Positions 43,635 through 52,492 of a DNA stretch of 64,000 nucleotides are shown here, in pieces (the stretch's first letter is position 1; each line of letters starts with the position of its first letter). The stretch lies in NCBI GenBank assembly GCA_032054765.1, contig DAMBSC010000007.1:1-64000 (forward strand), in the 5' to 3' direction. The translations under genes were made by a program, and so were the position numbers. The stretch is from DFXE01 sp032054765 (lineage in GTDB: Bacteria; Bacteroidota; Bacteroidia; Bacteroidales; Tannerellaceae). The notes beneath the pieces were generated by a model. That model did no database searches. It had not been told where the DNA came from and saw only the letters and a list, made by a program, of their open reading frames with translations.

Positions 43635-45854
43635 ATGAAAATACTACACATTACCTTTGTTATTTCCTTTTTGTTTGTTGGTTCGATTCACGCGTATACA
43701 AATCGTATCCAAAATGAGAATATCCGTATTGAAAATTCGGAAATGTGTTTAACTGTATCTCCTACGGGTAGGGCCGTTAGTTTGATTCATAAACCTACCG
43801 GGCAGGAATGTCTCGATACCGAAGCGGATATTCCTATTTGTGCTTTAACAGAATATCGTCCATACGACAATGAATTATTTTTGACTTATCCGGCAAAATC
43901 CAAAACCTTTGGAGCAAATAAAGTGAGAAGAGTAGGGGATCAACTGAAGGTCAACTTTGATTTAATCGCTTATACAGCAACCATTCAATTGAACATTACG
44001 GATGATTATATAGGATTTAAATTAGTAAACCTGGATTATGAGGTTGAGGAGATTGGTATTAAACGGAGAACGGAGATAGACGAGTTTACGCTTTTACAAC
44101 TACCCGTTAAGAAAAGAGACTATTTTGGTGAGTGGTTAAATGTGGTATGGGATCAGGAGGTTGCGGTAAACCTTCTGGCCACAGATCCGTATGCAAAGAT
44201 AGACGCGTATAGCAATAAAGATCATCATCTATTGTATGCCGGAATGGAAGATAAGGTAAAGTTAATGAATGTGGGTGCAGCGCTTATAACAACAAAAGCT
44301 GATAAATTATTAGATAAAATAGACCGATTAGAAAAAGACTATAAACTGCCTTTGGGAGTAGAAAGTCGTAGAAATAAGGAGTATGCCTATTCATATTATG
44401 AATTGCGCGATGTAACACCTCAGAATATCGATCGCCATATCCAGTATGCAAAGCAGGGAGGCTTTAAAATGATTGTTATTTATTATCCTGATTTTGCTAC
44501 ATCTATGGGACATTTCCCCTGGAGAGATACCTATCCTAACGGTATGAAAGATCTTCAAACCATTACCCGTAAAATAAAAGAAGCCGGTATGATCGCCGGA
44601 ATTCATATTCATTATAATAAAGCAGCTAAAGATGATCCGTATGTAAGTCCAGTACCAGACCCAAGGCTTAATCTGGTTAGGATGTTTACACTCTCGGAAG
44701 CTATTGATAAAGAAGCTACCACACTCTATGTAGAAGAAAATCCCGAAGGTTGCACAATGGAAGATGAACGCCGGTTTCTGAAACTGGGAAATGAATTAGT
44801 TTCATACACCGCATATACTACAGAGCCTCCTTATACATTTACAGGATGCACGAGGGGTGAGTTAGGTTCTGAAATAAAAGATGTGGAAAGAGGTTTTAAA
44901 TTTGGTCTATTGGATGTGGATACCTGGCCGCTATTCATCCGCTTTGATCAGAATACCAGTATACAACAGGAAGTAGCGGAACGTCTTGGGAAAATGTATA
45001 GCGATGCCGGTTTTGAATTTATTTATTTTGATGGTGCCGAAGATGTTCATCCTCCTTATTGGCACAATGTATCAAAATCTCAATTAATTGTTTATAATGA
45101 ATTAAAGCCTTCGCCACTAGTGTCAGAGGGGGCGATAAAGTCTCACTTCGGATGGCACATTCTTTCCAGAGGAAACGCGTTTGATCTCTTTAAACCGGAA
45201 GATATACGTACGGCAACTAATCGCTATACTGTAGCCGCAGCTAAGTATATTGCTCAGGATTTTACGTCGATAAACTTCGGATGGAATGATTACCTCGCCC
45301 CCAATAAAACCACAATCGGTATGCAACCGGATATGTATGAATATATATGTAGTAGGGGTGCTGCCTGGGATTGTCCTATCGCTCTAATGGGTAAGTTGGA
45401 TGAATTGGATAAACATCCCCGAACGAAAGATAATCTGGAAGTAATAAAGAATTGGGAGAATATCCGTATAAACAAAAAACTTACTAGAGAACAGAAAGAG
45501 CAACTTAAAGATACTAATCAGGAACATATTTTATTACTAAACGAAAAAGGTGAACCGGAATTGTATCCTTACAATCAAATTACTAAAACACCTCCTGATG
45601 TTCGTGCATTTGTATTCACAAGAAATAACAAAACCTGGGTAGTTTACTGGCATATCCGCGGGGAAGGTAGTTTGATATTATCTGATACAAAAGGGAAAAT
45701 TCGGTTGTATGATAAACCGGGGAAAAGGATCTCATTTAAGAAAAGCGGTAATCAAATACGCATACCGGTAGGAGATCGTCGTTATATAGAAACGGATTTG
45801 TCATATCAGGAAATAACTGATCTGTTTAAAAATGCAGAAATAGCCGGTAAATAG
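43635..45854 (+). CDS. Secreted TIM-barrel protein, candidate unassigned glycoside hydrolase
   Basis: This 739-residue exported protein has a signal peptide of about 20 residues. An N-terminal beta-sandwich (about 28-235) is followed by a likely TIM barrel (about 255-570): strand F-K-M-I-V-I-Y-Y-P-D near 280, Y-P-N-G-M-K-D-L then G-M-I-A-G-I-H-I-H near 321, and F-I-Y-F-D-G-A-E-D with Asp466, Glu469 and Asp470. Residues about 350-420 look like an inserted beta module (G-N-E-L-V-S-Y-T then C-T-R-G-E-L-G-S). A C-terminal beta domain follows (from about 610). The plan recalls clan GH-D enzymes, but I cannot assign a CAZy family. It is transcribed away from the GH36/GH95/GH97 locus and may assist it. 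Confidence 0.7.
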   Translation: MKILHITFVISFLFVGSIHAYTNRIQNENIRIENSEMCLTVSPTGRAVSLIHKPTGQECLDTEADIPICALTEYRPYDNELFLTYPAKSKTFGANKVRRVGDQLKVNFDLIAYTATIQLNITDDYIGFKLVNLDYEVEEIGIKRRTEIDEFTLLQLPVKKRDYFGEWLNVVWDQEVAVNLLATDPYAKIDAYSNKDHHLLYAGMEDKVKLMNVGAALITTKADKLLDKIDRLEKDYKLPLGVESRRNKEYAYSYYELRDVTPQNIDRHIQYAKQGGFKMIVIYYPDFATSMGHFPWRDTYPNGMKDLQTITRKIKEAGMIAGIHIHYNKAAKDDPYVSPVPDPRLNLVRMFTLSEAIDKEATTLYVEENPEGCTMEDERRFLKLGNELVSYTAYTTEPPYTFTGCTRGELGSEIKDVERGFKFGLLDVDTWPLFIRFDQNTSIQQEVAERLGKMYSDAGFEFIYFDGAEDVHPPYWHNVSKSQLIVYNELKPSPLVSEGAIKSHFGWHILSRGNAFDLFKPEDIRTATNRYTVAAAKYIAQDFTSINFGWNDYLAPNKTTIGMQPDMYEYICSRGAAWDCPIALMGKLDELDKHPRTKDNLEVIKNWENIRINKKLTREQKEQLKDTNQEHILLLNEKGEPELYPYNQITKTPPDVRAFVFTRNNKTWVVYWHIRGEGSLILSDTKGKIRLYDKPGKRISFKKSGNQIRIPVGDRRYIETDLSYQEITDLFKNAEIAGK

Positions 45855-45913
45855 ACTCGTTTTCATCTTCCACTAAAAGGCGTTAAAATCAGAAAAGGTT
45901 TTGATCGTTTTTC

Positions 45914-45945
45914 ATTGCCCGTACTATTTATTTATCCTACCTTTG
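45914..45945 (+). promoter_or_regulatory. Promoter of the methylmalonyl-CoA mutase operon
   Basis: ATTG (45914-45917) and TACCTTTG (45938-45945, matching TAnnTTTG) are 20 bases apart, the usual Bacteroidetes spacing. The predicted leader is about 55 bases. I see no cobalamin riboswitch in it; it is too short for one. Confidence 0.6.
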
Positions 45946-46007
45946 CACCCTGTTAATAAACGACATAGTAAATTATACTAATACCAGTATTATAAACAAA
46001 TTATATT

Positions 46008-47909
46008 ATGGCAGATTTAAAAGAAAAACTTTTCTCTGAATTCCCTCCGGTCTCTACGGAAGAGTGGATGGCGAAGATTACGGCTGACCTGAAAGGGGCT
46101 CCGTTTGAGAAAAAGCTTGTTTGGAGAACAAGCGAAGGATTTAATGTTAATCCTTTCTATCGTGCGGAGGATATCGAAGGTCTAAACACTACTTCGTCAC
46201 TTCCCGGGGAATTTCCTTACGTTCGTGGAACTAAAAAGGATAACGATTGGAAGGTACGCCAAAACATTAATGTAACAGATTTTAATGCAGCAAATCAAAA
46301 AGCGCTCGACTTGTTGCAAAAGGGTGTTACGTCTTTGGGCTTTCATTTTAAAGGAGATGATGTAACTTCTGAAAATGTAGCTGTTTTATTAAACGAAATT
46401 TGTCCTGAATGTGTAGAACTAAATTTCAAGACTTGTAACAACAAGGCTGAAACATTGATTACTATTTTGGGAGATTACCTAAAAGGAAAAGGAGTTGACC
46501 TTAGTAAATGTTTTGGTTCGGTTAGCTACAATCCATTTAAGAAACCCCTTGCAAAAGGTCGTGAATTTGATAACTGGGTTGAGCAAGCTTCTGCTGTTTT
46601 AAAAGCCGGTAAAGCGATTCCACGTTATAAAGTATTATCTGTTGACGCATGCTACTTAAGTGACGCAGGTGCTTATATTTCACAAGAATTAGGTTATGCG
46701 TTGGCTTGGGGAAATGAAATGATAGCAAAATTAACTGAAGCGGGATTCCCTGCCGACGAGGTTGCTAAAAAGATTAAATTCAACTTTGGAGTTAGTGCGA
46801 ACTATTTTATGGAAATAGCCAAGTTCCGTGCGGCAAGATGGTTATGGGCGGAAATTGTTGCTGCCTACAATCCAAAATGTCAACACGAAGATTGTCCTAA
46901 CAACAAACCGGATGGAATGTGCCGTTGTGCATGTAAAATGTCAGTTCAGGCTCAAACTTCCAATTGGAATATGACTATATATGACGCACACGTTAATTTG
47001 TTGCGTACTCAAACTGAAGCTATGTCGGCAGCCATTGCGGGTGTCGATTCAATAACGGTTGCCCCGTTTGATGAAACCTATGAAACTCCGGACGAATTTT
47101 CTGAACGTATTGCTCGTAATCAGCAATTACTTCTGAAAGAGGAATGTCATTTTGATAAAGTGGTTGACCCGTCAGCAGGTTCATATTATATTGAAGTACT
47201 TACAAATTCATTGGCGGATGTTGCCTGGAAATTATTCCTGGAAGTGGAAGAAAAAGGCGGTTTCTATGCAGCTGTTAAGTCCGGAGAAGTACAAAATGCA
47301 GTGAATGCATCATCTACAGCCCGTAAGAAAGCCGTTGCTACCCGTCGTGAAATACTTTTAGGAACAAATCAATATCCTAATTTCACCGAGACAGCTACTT
47401 CAAAGATAAAGAATATTGAAGACGGTGCATGTGGTTGCAGCTGCAGTGATAATGCAACAATTCCTGCACTTGATTTCTCACGTGGTTCATCGGAATTCGA
47501 AGCTTTACGTTTAGCTACAGAAAAGAGTGGAAAGACTCCGAAGGTCTTTATGCTCACAATTGGTAATCTGGCCATGCGTTTGGCACGTTCGCAATTCTCA
47601 AGTAATTTCTTCGGATGCGCGGGATATAAGATAATTGACAATTTAGGGTTCGATACGGTTGAAGCCGGTGTTGATGCTGCGGTAAAAGCCGGTGCTGAAA
47701 TTGTAGTGCTTTGCTCAAGTGATGACGAATATGTAGAATTTGCTCCTGCTGCTTATAAAGCATTGAATGGTAAAGCAGAATTCGTTGTAGCAGGCGCACC
47801 TGCAAGCATGGATGACCTGAAAGCGCAGGGTATAACTGAATTTATCAATGTAAAGAGCAACGTTCTTGAAACATTGAAAGCTTTCAACGCTAAATTAGGA
47901 ATCGCTTAA
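46008..47909 (+). CDS. mutA: Methylmalonyl-CoA mutase small (beta) subunit
   Basis: This 633-residue cytosolic protein is the non-catalytic partner of MutB in the adenosylcobalamin-dependent interconversion of methylmalonyl-CoA and succinyl-CoA, used for propionate formation. It has the mutase barrel (to about 450) and a B12-fold domain (about 510-633) without the D-x-H-x-x-G motif, so it does not bind cobalamin. Two unusual Cys groups occur: Cys291, 296, 305, 307 and 309 in a loop of the barrel, and Cys475, 477 and 479 in the linker. The first could bind a metal. It is 11 bases ahead of mutB. Confidence 0.95.
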   Translation: MADLKEKLFSEFPPVSTEEWMAKITADLKGAPFEKKLVWRTSEGFNVNPFYRAEDIEGLNTTSSLPGEFPYVRGTKKDNDWKVRQNINVTDFNAANQKALDLLQKGVTSLGFHFKGDDVTSENVAVLLNEICPECVELNFKTCNNKAETLITILGDYLKGKGVDLSKCFGSVSYNPFKKPLAKGREFDNWVEQASAVLKAGKAIPRYKVLSVDACYLSDAGAYISQELGYALAWGNEMIAKLTEAGFPADEVAKKIKFNFGVSANYFMEIAKFRAARWLWAEIVAAYNPKCQHEDCPNNKPDGMCRCACKMSVQAQTSNWNMTIYDAHVNLLRTQTEAMSAAIAGVDSITVAPFDETYETPDEFSERIARNQQLLLKEECHFDKVVDPSAGSYYIEVLTNSLADVAWKLFLEVEEKGGFYAAVKSGEVQNAVNASSTARKKAVATRREILLGTNQYPNFTETATSKIKNIEDGACGCSCSDNATIPALDFSRGSSEFEALRLATEKSGKTPKVFMLTIGNLAMRLARSQFSSNFFGCAGYKIIDNLGFDTVEAGVDAAVKAGAEIVVLCSSDDEYVEFAPAAYKALNGKAEFVVAGAPASMDDLKAQGITEFINVKSNVLETLKAFNAKLGIA

Positions 47910-47920
47910 GTAGAAGAATT

Positions 47921-50068
47921 ATGAGACCAAATTTTAAGAACATAGATATAAAAAATGCCGGATTCACTGCTACGAACGGGGCGGAATGGGCTAAAGCCAA
48001 CGGTATACAAGCCGATTGGAAAACACCTGAACACATTGAGGTGAAATCCGTTTATACAAAAGAAGACCTGGAAGGGATGGAGCATCTGAATTATGCTTCC
48101 GGTCTACCTCCTTTTCTTCGTGGCCCCTATAGTGGTATGTATGCCATGCGTCCCTGGACGGTTCGTCAGTATGCCGGTTTCTCTACAGCAGAAGAATCTA
48201 ATGCATTCTATCGCCGTAACCTGGCTTCCGGACAAAAAGGATTATCTGTAGCATTCGACCTTGCGACTCACCGCGGTTATGATGCTGATCACGAACGTGT
48301 TGTTGGTGACGTAGGTAAGGCCGGTGTATCCATCTGTTCATTGGAAAATATGAAAGTTTTATTCGATGGTATTCCATTGAATAAAATGTCTGTTTCAATG
48401 ACCATGAACGGTGCTGTACTTCCTGTACTTGCTTTCTATATCAATGCCGGTTTGGAACAAGGTGCAAAACTGGAAGAAATGGCCGGAACAATCCAGAATG
48501 ATATCCTGAAAGAATTCATGGTGCGTAATACTTATATCTATCCACCGGAATTCTCTATGAAGATCATTGCTGATATCTTTGAATATACTTCACAGAAGAT
48601 GCCTAAGTTCAACTCGATCTCTATTTCAGGTTACCATATGCAGGAAGCCGGAGCAACAGCGGATATTGAGATGGCTTATACATTATGTGATGGTATGGAA
48701 TATCTTCGTGCAGGTATTAATGCCGGTATCGATGTGGATGCGTTCGCACCTCGTCTTTCTTTCTTCTGGGCAATCGGTATGAATCACTTTATGGAAATTG
48801 CCAAAATGCGTGCCGCACGTATGTTATGGGCGAAGATCGTAAAAAGCTTTGGAGCAAAGAATCCTAAATCTTTAGCGTTACGTACACATAGTCAAACATC
48901 AGGCTGGTCATTGACAGAACAGGATCCATTCAACAATGTAGGCCGTACTTGTATTGAAGCGATGGCTGCCGCATTGGGACATACTCAGTCATTACATACT
49001 AATGCGTTGGATGAAGCTATCGCTTTACCAACAGATTTTTCTGCCCGTATTGCTCGTAATACTCAGATTTATATTCAGGAAGAAACCCAGATCACAAAAG
49101 AGATCGATCCATGGGCTGGTTCATACTATGTGGAAACACTTACTAATGAATTGGTACATAAAGGTTGGGAACTGATACAGGAAATCGAAAGTATGGGTGG
49201 TATGGCGAAAGCTATTGAAACGGGACTACCCAAAATGCGTATCGAAGAAGCTGCTGCTCGTACTCAAGCTCGTATCGACTCCAAAACACAGACAATTGTA
49301 GGTATCAATAAGTATCGTTTGGAAAAAGAAGATCCTATCGATATTCTGGAGATTGATAATACGGCTGTACGTGAAGACCAGATCAAACGTTTACAGGAAC
49401 TTCGTGCCAACCGGGATAATGAAGCGGTGAAGAAAGCACTTGCCGATATAACCGAATGTGCTCGTACCAAGAAAGGAAACTTATTAGAGTTAGCAGTAAA
49501 AGCAGCCGGTCTTCGCGCTACATTAGGAGAAATCTCTGATGCATGTGAAGAAGTGGCCGGACGTTATAAAGCAATAATCAGAACAATATCAGGCGTGTAT
49601 TCATCAGAATCAGGAAAAGATGCCGACTTTGCAAAAGCAAGTGAGTTAGCAGAAAAGTTTGCGAAGAAAGAAGGTCGTCAACCCCGTATTATGATTGCAA
49701 AAATGGGTCAGGACGGACATGATCGTGGAGCAAAAGTAGTTGCAACAGGTTATGCTGACTGTGGCTTTGATGTTGATATGGGACCTTTATTCCAAACCCC
49801 CGCAGAAGCCGCCCGCCAAGCTGTTGAGAACGATGTCCATGTTATGGGAGTTTCTTCCTTGGCAGCCGGACATAAAACGTTAGTTCCGCAAGTAATTGAA
49901 GAACTGAAAAAGTTAGGACGTCCCGATATTATCGTTATAGCCGGTGGTGTTATCCCTGCTCAGGATTATGACTTCCTTTACAAAGCAGGCGTTGCAGCTA
50001 TCTTCGGGCCCGGTACTTCAGTTGCGAAAGCAGCGGTACAGATATTGGAGATATTGTTGGGAGAGTGA
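47921..50068 (+). CDS. mutB: Methylmalonyl-CoA mutase large (alpha) subunit
   Basis: This 715-residue catalytic subunit carries an N-terminal substrate-binding barrel with R-G-P-Y-x-x-M-Y-x-x-R-P-W-T-V-R-Q-Y-A-G-F near residue 70 (the Tyr and Arg of the active site), T-H-S-Q-T-S-G-W-S-L-T near 325, and a C-terminal cobalamin domain with D-G-H-D-R-G (the D-x-H-x-x-G that ligates cobalt through His) near 602. The size is as in other bacteria. It runs with mutA as a two-gene operon and ends at a strong terminator. No epimerase or meaB gene is present in the window. Confidence 0.97.
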   Translation: MRPNFKNIDIKNAGFTATNGAEWAKANGIQADWKTPEHIEVKSVYTKEDLEGMEHLNYASGLPPFLRGPYSGMYAMRPWTVRQYAGFSTAEESNAFYRRNLASGQKGLSVAFDLATHRGYDADHERVVGDVGKAGVSICSLENMKVLFDGIPLNKMSVSMTMNGAVLPVLAFYINAGLEQGAKLEEMAGTIQNDILKEFMVRNTYIYPPEFSMKIIADIFEYTSQKMPKFNSISISGYHMQEAGATADIEMAYTLCDGMEYLRAGINAGIDVDAFAPRLSFFWAIGMNHFMEIAKMRAARMLWAKIVKSFGAKNPKSLALRTHSQTSGWSLTEQDPFNNVGRTCIEAMAAALGHTQSLHTNALDEAIALPTDFSARIARNTQIYIQEETQITKEIDPWAGSYYVETLTNELVHKGWELIQEIESMGGMAKAIETGLPKMRIEEAAARTQARIDSKTQTIVGINKYRLEKEDPIDILEIDNTAVREDQIKRLQELRANRDNEAVKKALADITECARTKKGNLLELAVKAAGLRATLGEISDACEEVAGRYKAIIRTISGVYSSESGKDADFAKASELAEKFAKKEGRQPRIMIAKMGQDGHDRGAKVVATGYADCGFDVDMGPLFQTPAEAARQAVENDVHVMGVSSLAAGHKTLVPQVIEELKKLGRPDIIVIAGGVIPAQDYDFLYKAGVAAIFGPGTSVAKAAVQILEILLGE

Positions 50069-50086
50069 TTTAGCCATTATTTATAT

Positions 50087-50119
50087 AAAAAAAGCGTAAT
50101 TATTGGTTACGCTTTTTTT
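50087..50119. terminator. Strong bidirectional terminator after mutB
   Basis: A perfect 13-bp stem, AAAAAAAGCGTAA (50087-50099) and TTACGCTTTTTTT (50107-50119), has a 7-base loop. It works for mutB on the plus strand and for the capsule operon ending at 50118 on the minus strand. Confidence 0.93.
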
Positions 50120-51002
50120 ATTTAGCTAAGCCATTATTTCTTAAATATTCACTAAAAATTTTGGCTCCTTTATTATTTAGATGGGTTCGGTCTGCGTAGC
50201 AAGAATCATTTAAAGTAAAGTCGGAGAAATCAAGATATTCTATATCAGAAAAGATTTTATTTATTGATGTTTCAGAATTTTTATCATCATAAAATTTAAT
50301 TGATTTATATACAGGTGTGTTAATTAGGATTAATTTTATCTTGTTATCAATACAAAAATTCTTTATTTTATGTAAATATTTGTATTGCATAGATGCTGTA
50401 TCAATTTGATTTATAGTAAAAAAATTATCGTTTTTCTCTACTATATTTTGTAGCACGATATTTTTATTTAATTTATCATATCCTCCTATTTCTAACTGAC
50501 TAATATCAAGATTTTTATTTGTGATTTTTTTTAAATAAATAGGTGCCTTATGTAATGGTGAAATAGCTGCACCAATATAAAAATCAAAATTGTTAATAAA
50601 TAGTTTAACCTCTTCTATAGGCATATAATATATAAATTTTTTTATTTTAGTTCTAAGGTATTCATTTTGAAGCCATAAAGAATCAGTTGATTTATTTAAA
50701 CGAGATTGATTTAGAGAAAGTACAACTGTATCAATGTGAGAATTCGTCTTTATTACTTTTTTTAATATTATATAAGAAAAAATATATGCATTAGCACTAG
50801 ATGATAAATTGCATGAAAGATCAAATATTTGATCATTTATAGAATATCTAGTACGTGAATCTCCAAGAATAAGAATATTCTTTGACTTTGGAATGTTTAA
50901 AGGAATATTTTTAATAATAAAATACCCTATTATAAAATTAAAAATTATGATTGATATAAATATAATAGATATTCCTACAAAATTGAATATATATTTTTTC
51001 AT
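50118..51002 (-). CDS. Membrane-anchored SGNH-fold protein, probable polysaccharide O-acetylation partner
   Basis: This protein of about 294 residues has one N-terminal membrane helix (about 5-30) and an extracytoplasmic SGNH/GDSL-like domain. G-D-S-R near residue 47 corresponds to block I (Ser nucleophile), and D-R-T-H near 276 supplies the Asp/His of block V. It follows an MBOAT gene by 4 bases, the same pairing as AlgI with AlgJ/AlgX or PatA/PatB. It therefore probably transfers acetyl groups from the MBOAT to the capsule polymer. A longer version from 51047 would overlap the MBOAT gene by 41 bases; the ATG at 51002 is preferred. It is strongly AT-rich and I do not recognise a named family. 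Confidence 0.75.
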   Translation of the reverse strand: MKKYIFNFVGISIIFISIIIFNFIIGYFIIKNIPLNIPKSKNILILGDSRTRYSINDQIFDLSCNLSSSANAYIFSYIILKKVIKTNSHIDTVVLSLNQSRLNKSTDSLWLQNEYLRTKIKKFIYYMPIEEVKLFINNFDFYIGAAISPLHKAPIYLKKITNKNLDISQLEIGGYDKLNKNIVLQNIVEKNDNFFTINQIDTASMQYKYLHKIKNFCIDNKIKLILINTPVYKSIKFYDDKNSETSINKIFSDIEYLDFSDFTLNDSCYADRTHLNNKGAKIFSEYLRNNGLAK

Positions 51003-51006
51003 AGGT

Positions 51007-52461
51007 TTAAAATTGAAAATATATAAAGCTTTGACTAATTCCTCCAAAATATAAAATAATCAACGCTATTCCGAGGTAGATACAATATCTGAATATTGTA
51101 GAAGTACCTGATAGACTGAAATCTAAACCAAATTCCTTGGATCTATTACTCCATTCGAATAGCAATAAAATAAATACGCCTAAACATCCACTTATAAATG
51201 AAAGATTATTTCTAATTATGGGTTTTGAGAATAAAGAGAGATTCAATATACCATTCATGTAATTATAACTATCTGTTACTGTATCAGATCTGAATAATAT
51301 CCATCCAATTACTACTAGAATAAAAGTAGAAATGATTTGAATAAATTCTTTTAAGTTAGGTAAAAAAGTATTAGCTGCAACGATGTTTGTGTTTCTTCTG
51401 TTTTTCCCTAGTAAAAGTAAAGGCATAAATAATAAGGCATGGTATAATCCCCACCCAATAAAAGTCCAATTAGATCCATGCCAAAAGCCACTTATCAAGA
51501 ATATTATAAAAGTATTTCTAATAGTTTTCAACTTTGAGCTTCTTGAACCACCTAATGGAATATAAATATAATCTCTGAACCAGGTAGTAAGTGAAATATG
51601 CCATTTACGCCAAAATTCAGCAATATCTCTTGAAAAATAAGGGAAATTGAAATTCCTTCTTAAATCAAAACCGAATAAACGTGCAGAACCAATTGCTATA
51701 TCAGAATATCCACTGAAATCTCCATAAATCTGGAAAGTAAACATCAACGCTCCAATGGCTAAAGTTGATCCGTTATAATGAGAGTAGTTATGAAATATTT
51801 CATTCGCTATGATAGCACAGTTGTCTGCTACAACTATTTTCTTAAAAAACCCCCATAACATTTGTCTAGTACCATTTACAGCTTGTGTATAATTAAAAAT
51901 TCTTTTCTTAAAGAATTGAGGAAGTAGGTTGGTTGCTCTTTCAATAGGACCTGCAACTAGCTGTGGGAAAAAACTAACGAAAGCAAAAAAACTAATAATA
52001 TCACGACATGGTAATATTTTTTTATTATATACATCTATACTATAACTCAATGCTTGAAATGTGTAAAAACTGATACCAACTGGCAGTAAAAAATCTAATG
52101 TTACCCAATCTAATTCATATCCGAATATTTTAAATAAATCATAAAGATTCTGAGAAAAAAAATTGAAATATTTGAATAAACACAGAATGGATAGATTCAA
52201 TACTATATTTGATGTGGAAATCCATTTGGATATATTATAGTTAGAATTACTGAATTTATCAATTAATAAACCACTATAATAACTTGCACCTGAAGTTAGA
52301 GCTATTAAAAATAAGAATCGCCAATCCCAACAAGCATAAAAGAAATAACTTGCTAAAACAATAAAAAAATTTTGAAGTGTAAGATTTCTATTTACAACGA
52401 ACCAGTAAAAGAAAAAAACTATTGGTAAAAATATCGCGAATCCTATAGAATTGAATAGCAT
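51007..52461 (-). CDS. MBOAT-family membrane O-acyltransferase (AlgI-like)
   Basis: This 484-residue polytopic membrane protein belongs to the AlgI/PatA branch of membrane-bound O-acyltransferases. F-W-R-K-W-H-I-S-L-T-T-W-F-R-D-Y-I-Y-I-P-L-G-G (His288) and S-G-F-W-H-G (His328, the invariant catalytic His) are intact. It moves acyl groups, usually acetyl, across the inner membrane for polysaccharide modification. The SGNH gene follows after 4 bases and is its likely partner. It lies downstream of the Wzc/OmpA genes, so the capsule polymer is the expected acceptor. Confidence 0.92.
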   Translation of the reverse strand: MLFNSIGFAIFLPIVFFFYWFVVNRNLTLQNFFIVLASYFFYACWDWRFLFLIALTSGASYYSGLLIDKFSNSNYNISKWISTSNIVLNLSILCLFKYFNFFSQNLYDLFKIFGYELDWVTLDFLLPVGISFYTFQALSYSIDVYNKKILPCRDIISFFAFVSFFPQLVAGPIERATNLLPQFFKKRIFNYTQAVNGTRQMLWGFFKKIVVADNCAIIANEIFHNYSHYNGSTLAIGALMFTFQIYGDFSGYSDIAIGSARLFGFDLRRNFNFPYFSRDIAEFWRKWHISLTTWFRDYIYIPLGGSRSSKLKTIRNTFIIFLISGFWHGSNWTFIGWGLYHALLFMPLLLLGKNRRNTNIVAANTFLPNLKEFIQIISTFILVVIGWILFRSDTVTDSYNYMNGILNLSLFSKPIIRNNLSFISGCLGVFILLLFEWSNRSKEFGLDFSLSGTSTIFRYCIYLGIALIILYFGGISQSFIYFQF

Positions 52462-52492
52462 ATATCCTGCTAATATTTCATTTAAAATAAAA

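Noticed and set aside
45855..46007. Cobalamin riboswitch before the methylmalonyl-CoA mutase genes
   Set aside because: The predicted leader is only about 55 bases and no B12-box-like sequence is visible.
51003..51047. 15-codon N-terminal extension of the SGNH-type protein
   Set aside because: It would overlap the MBOAT gene by 41 bases, and the ATG at 51002 gives a normal membrane-anchor start.
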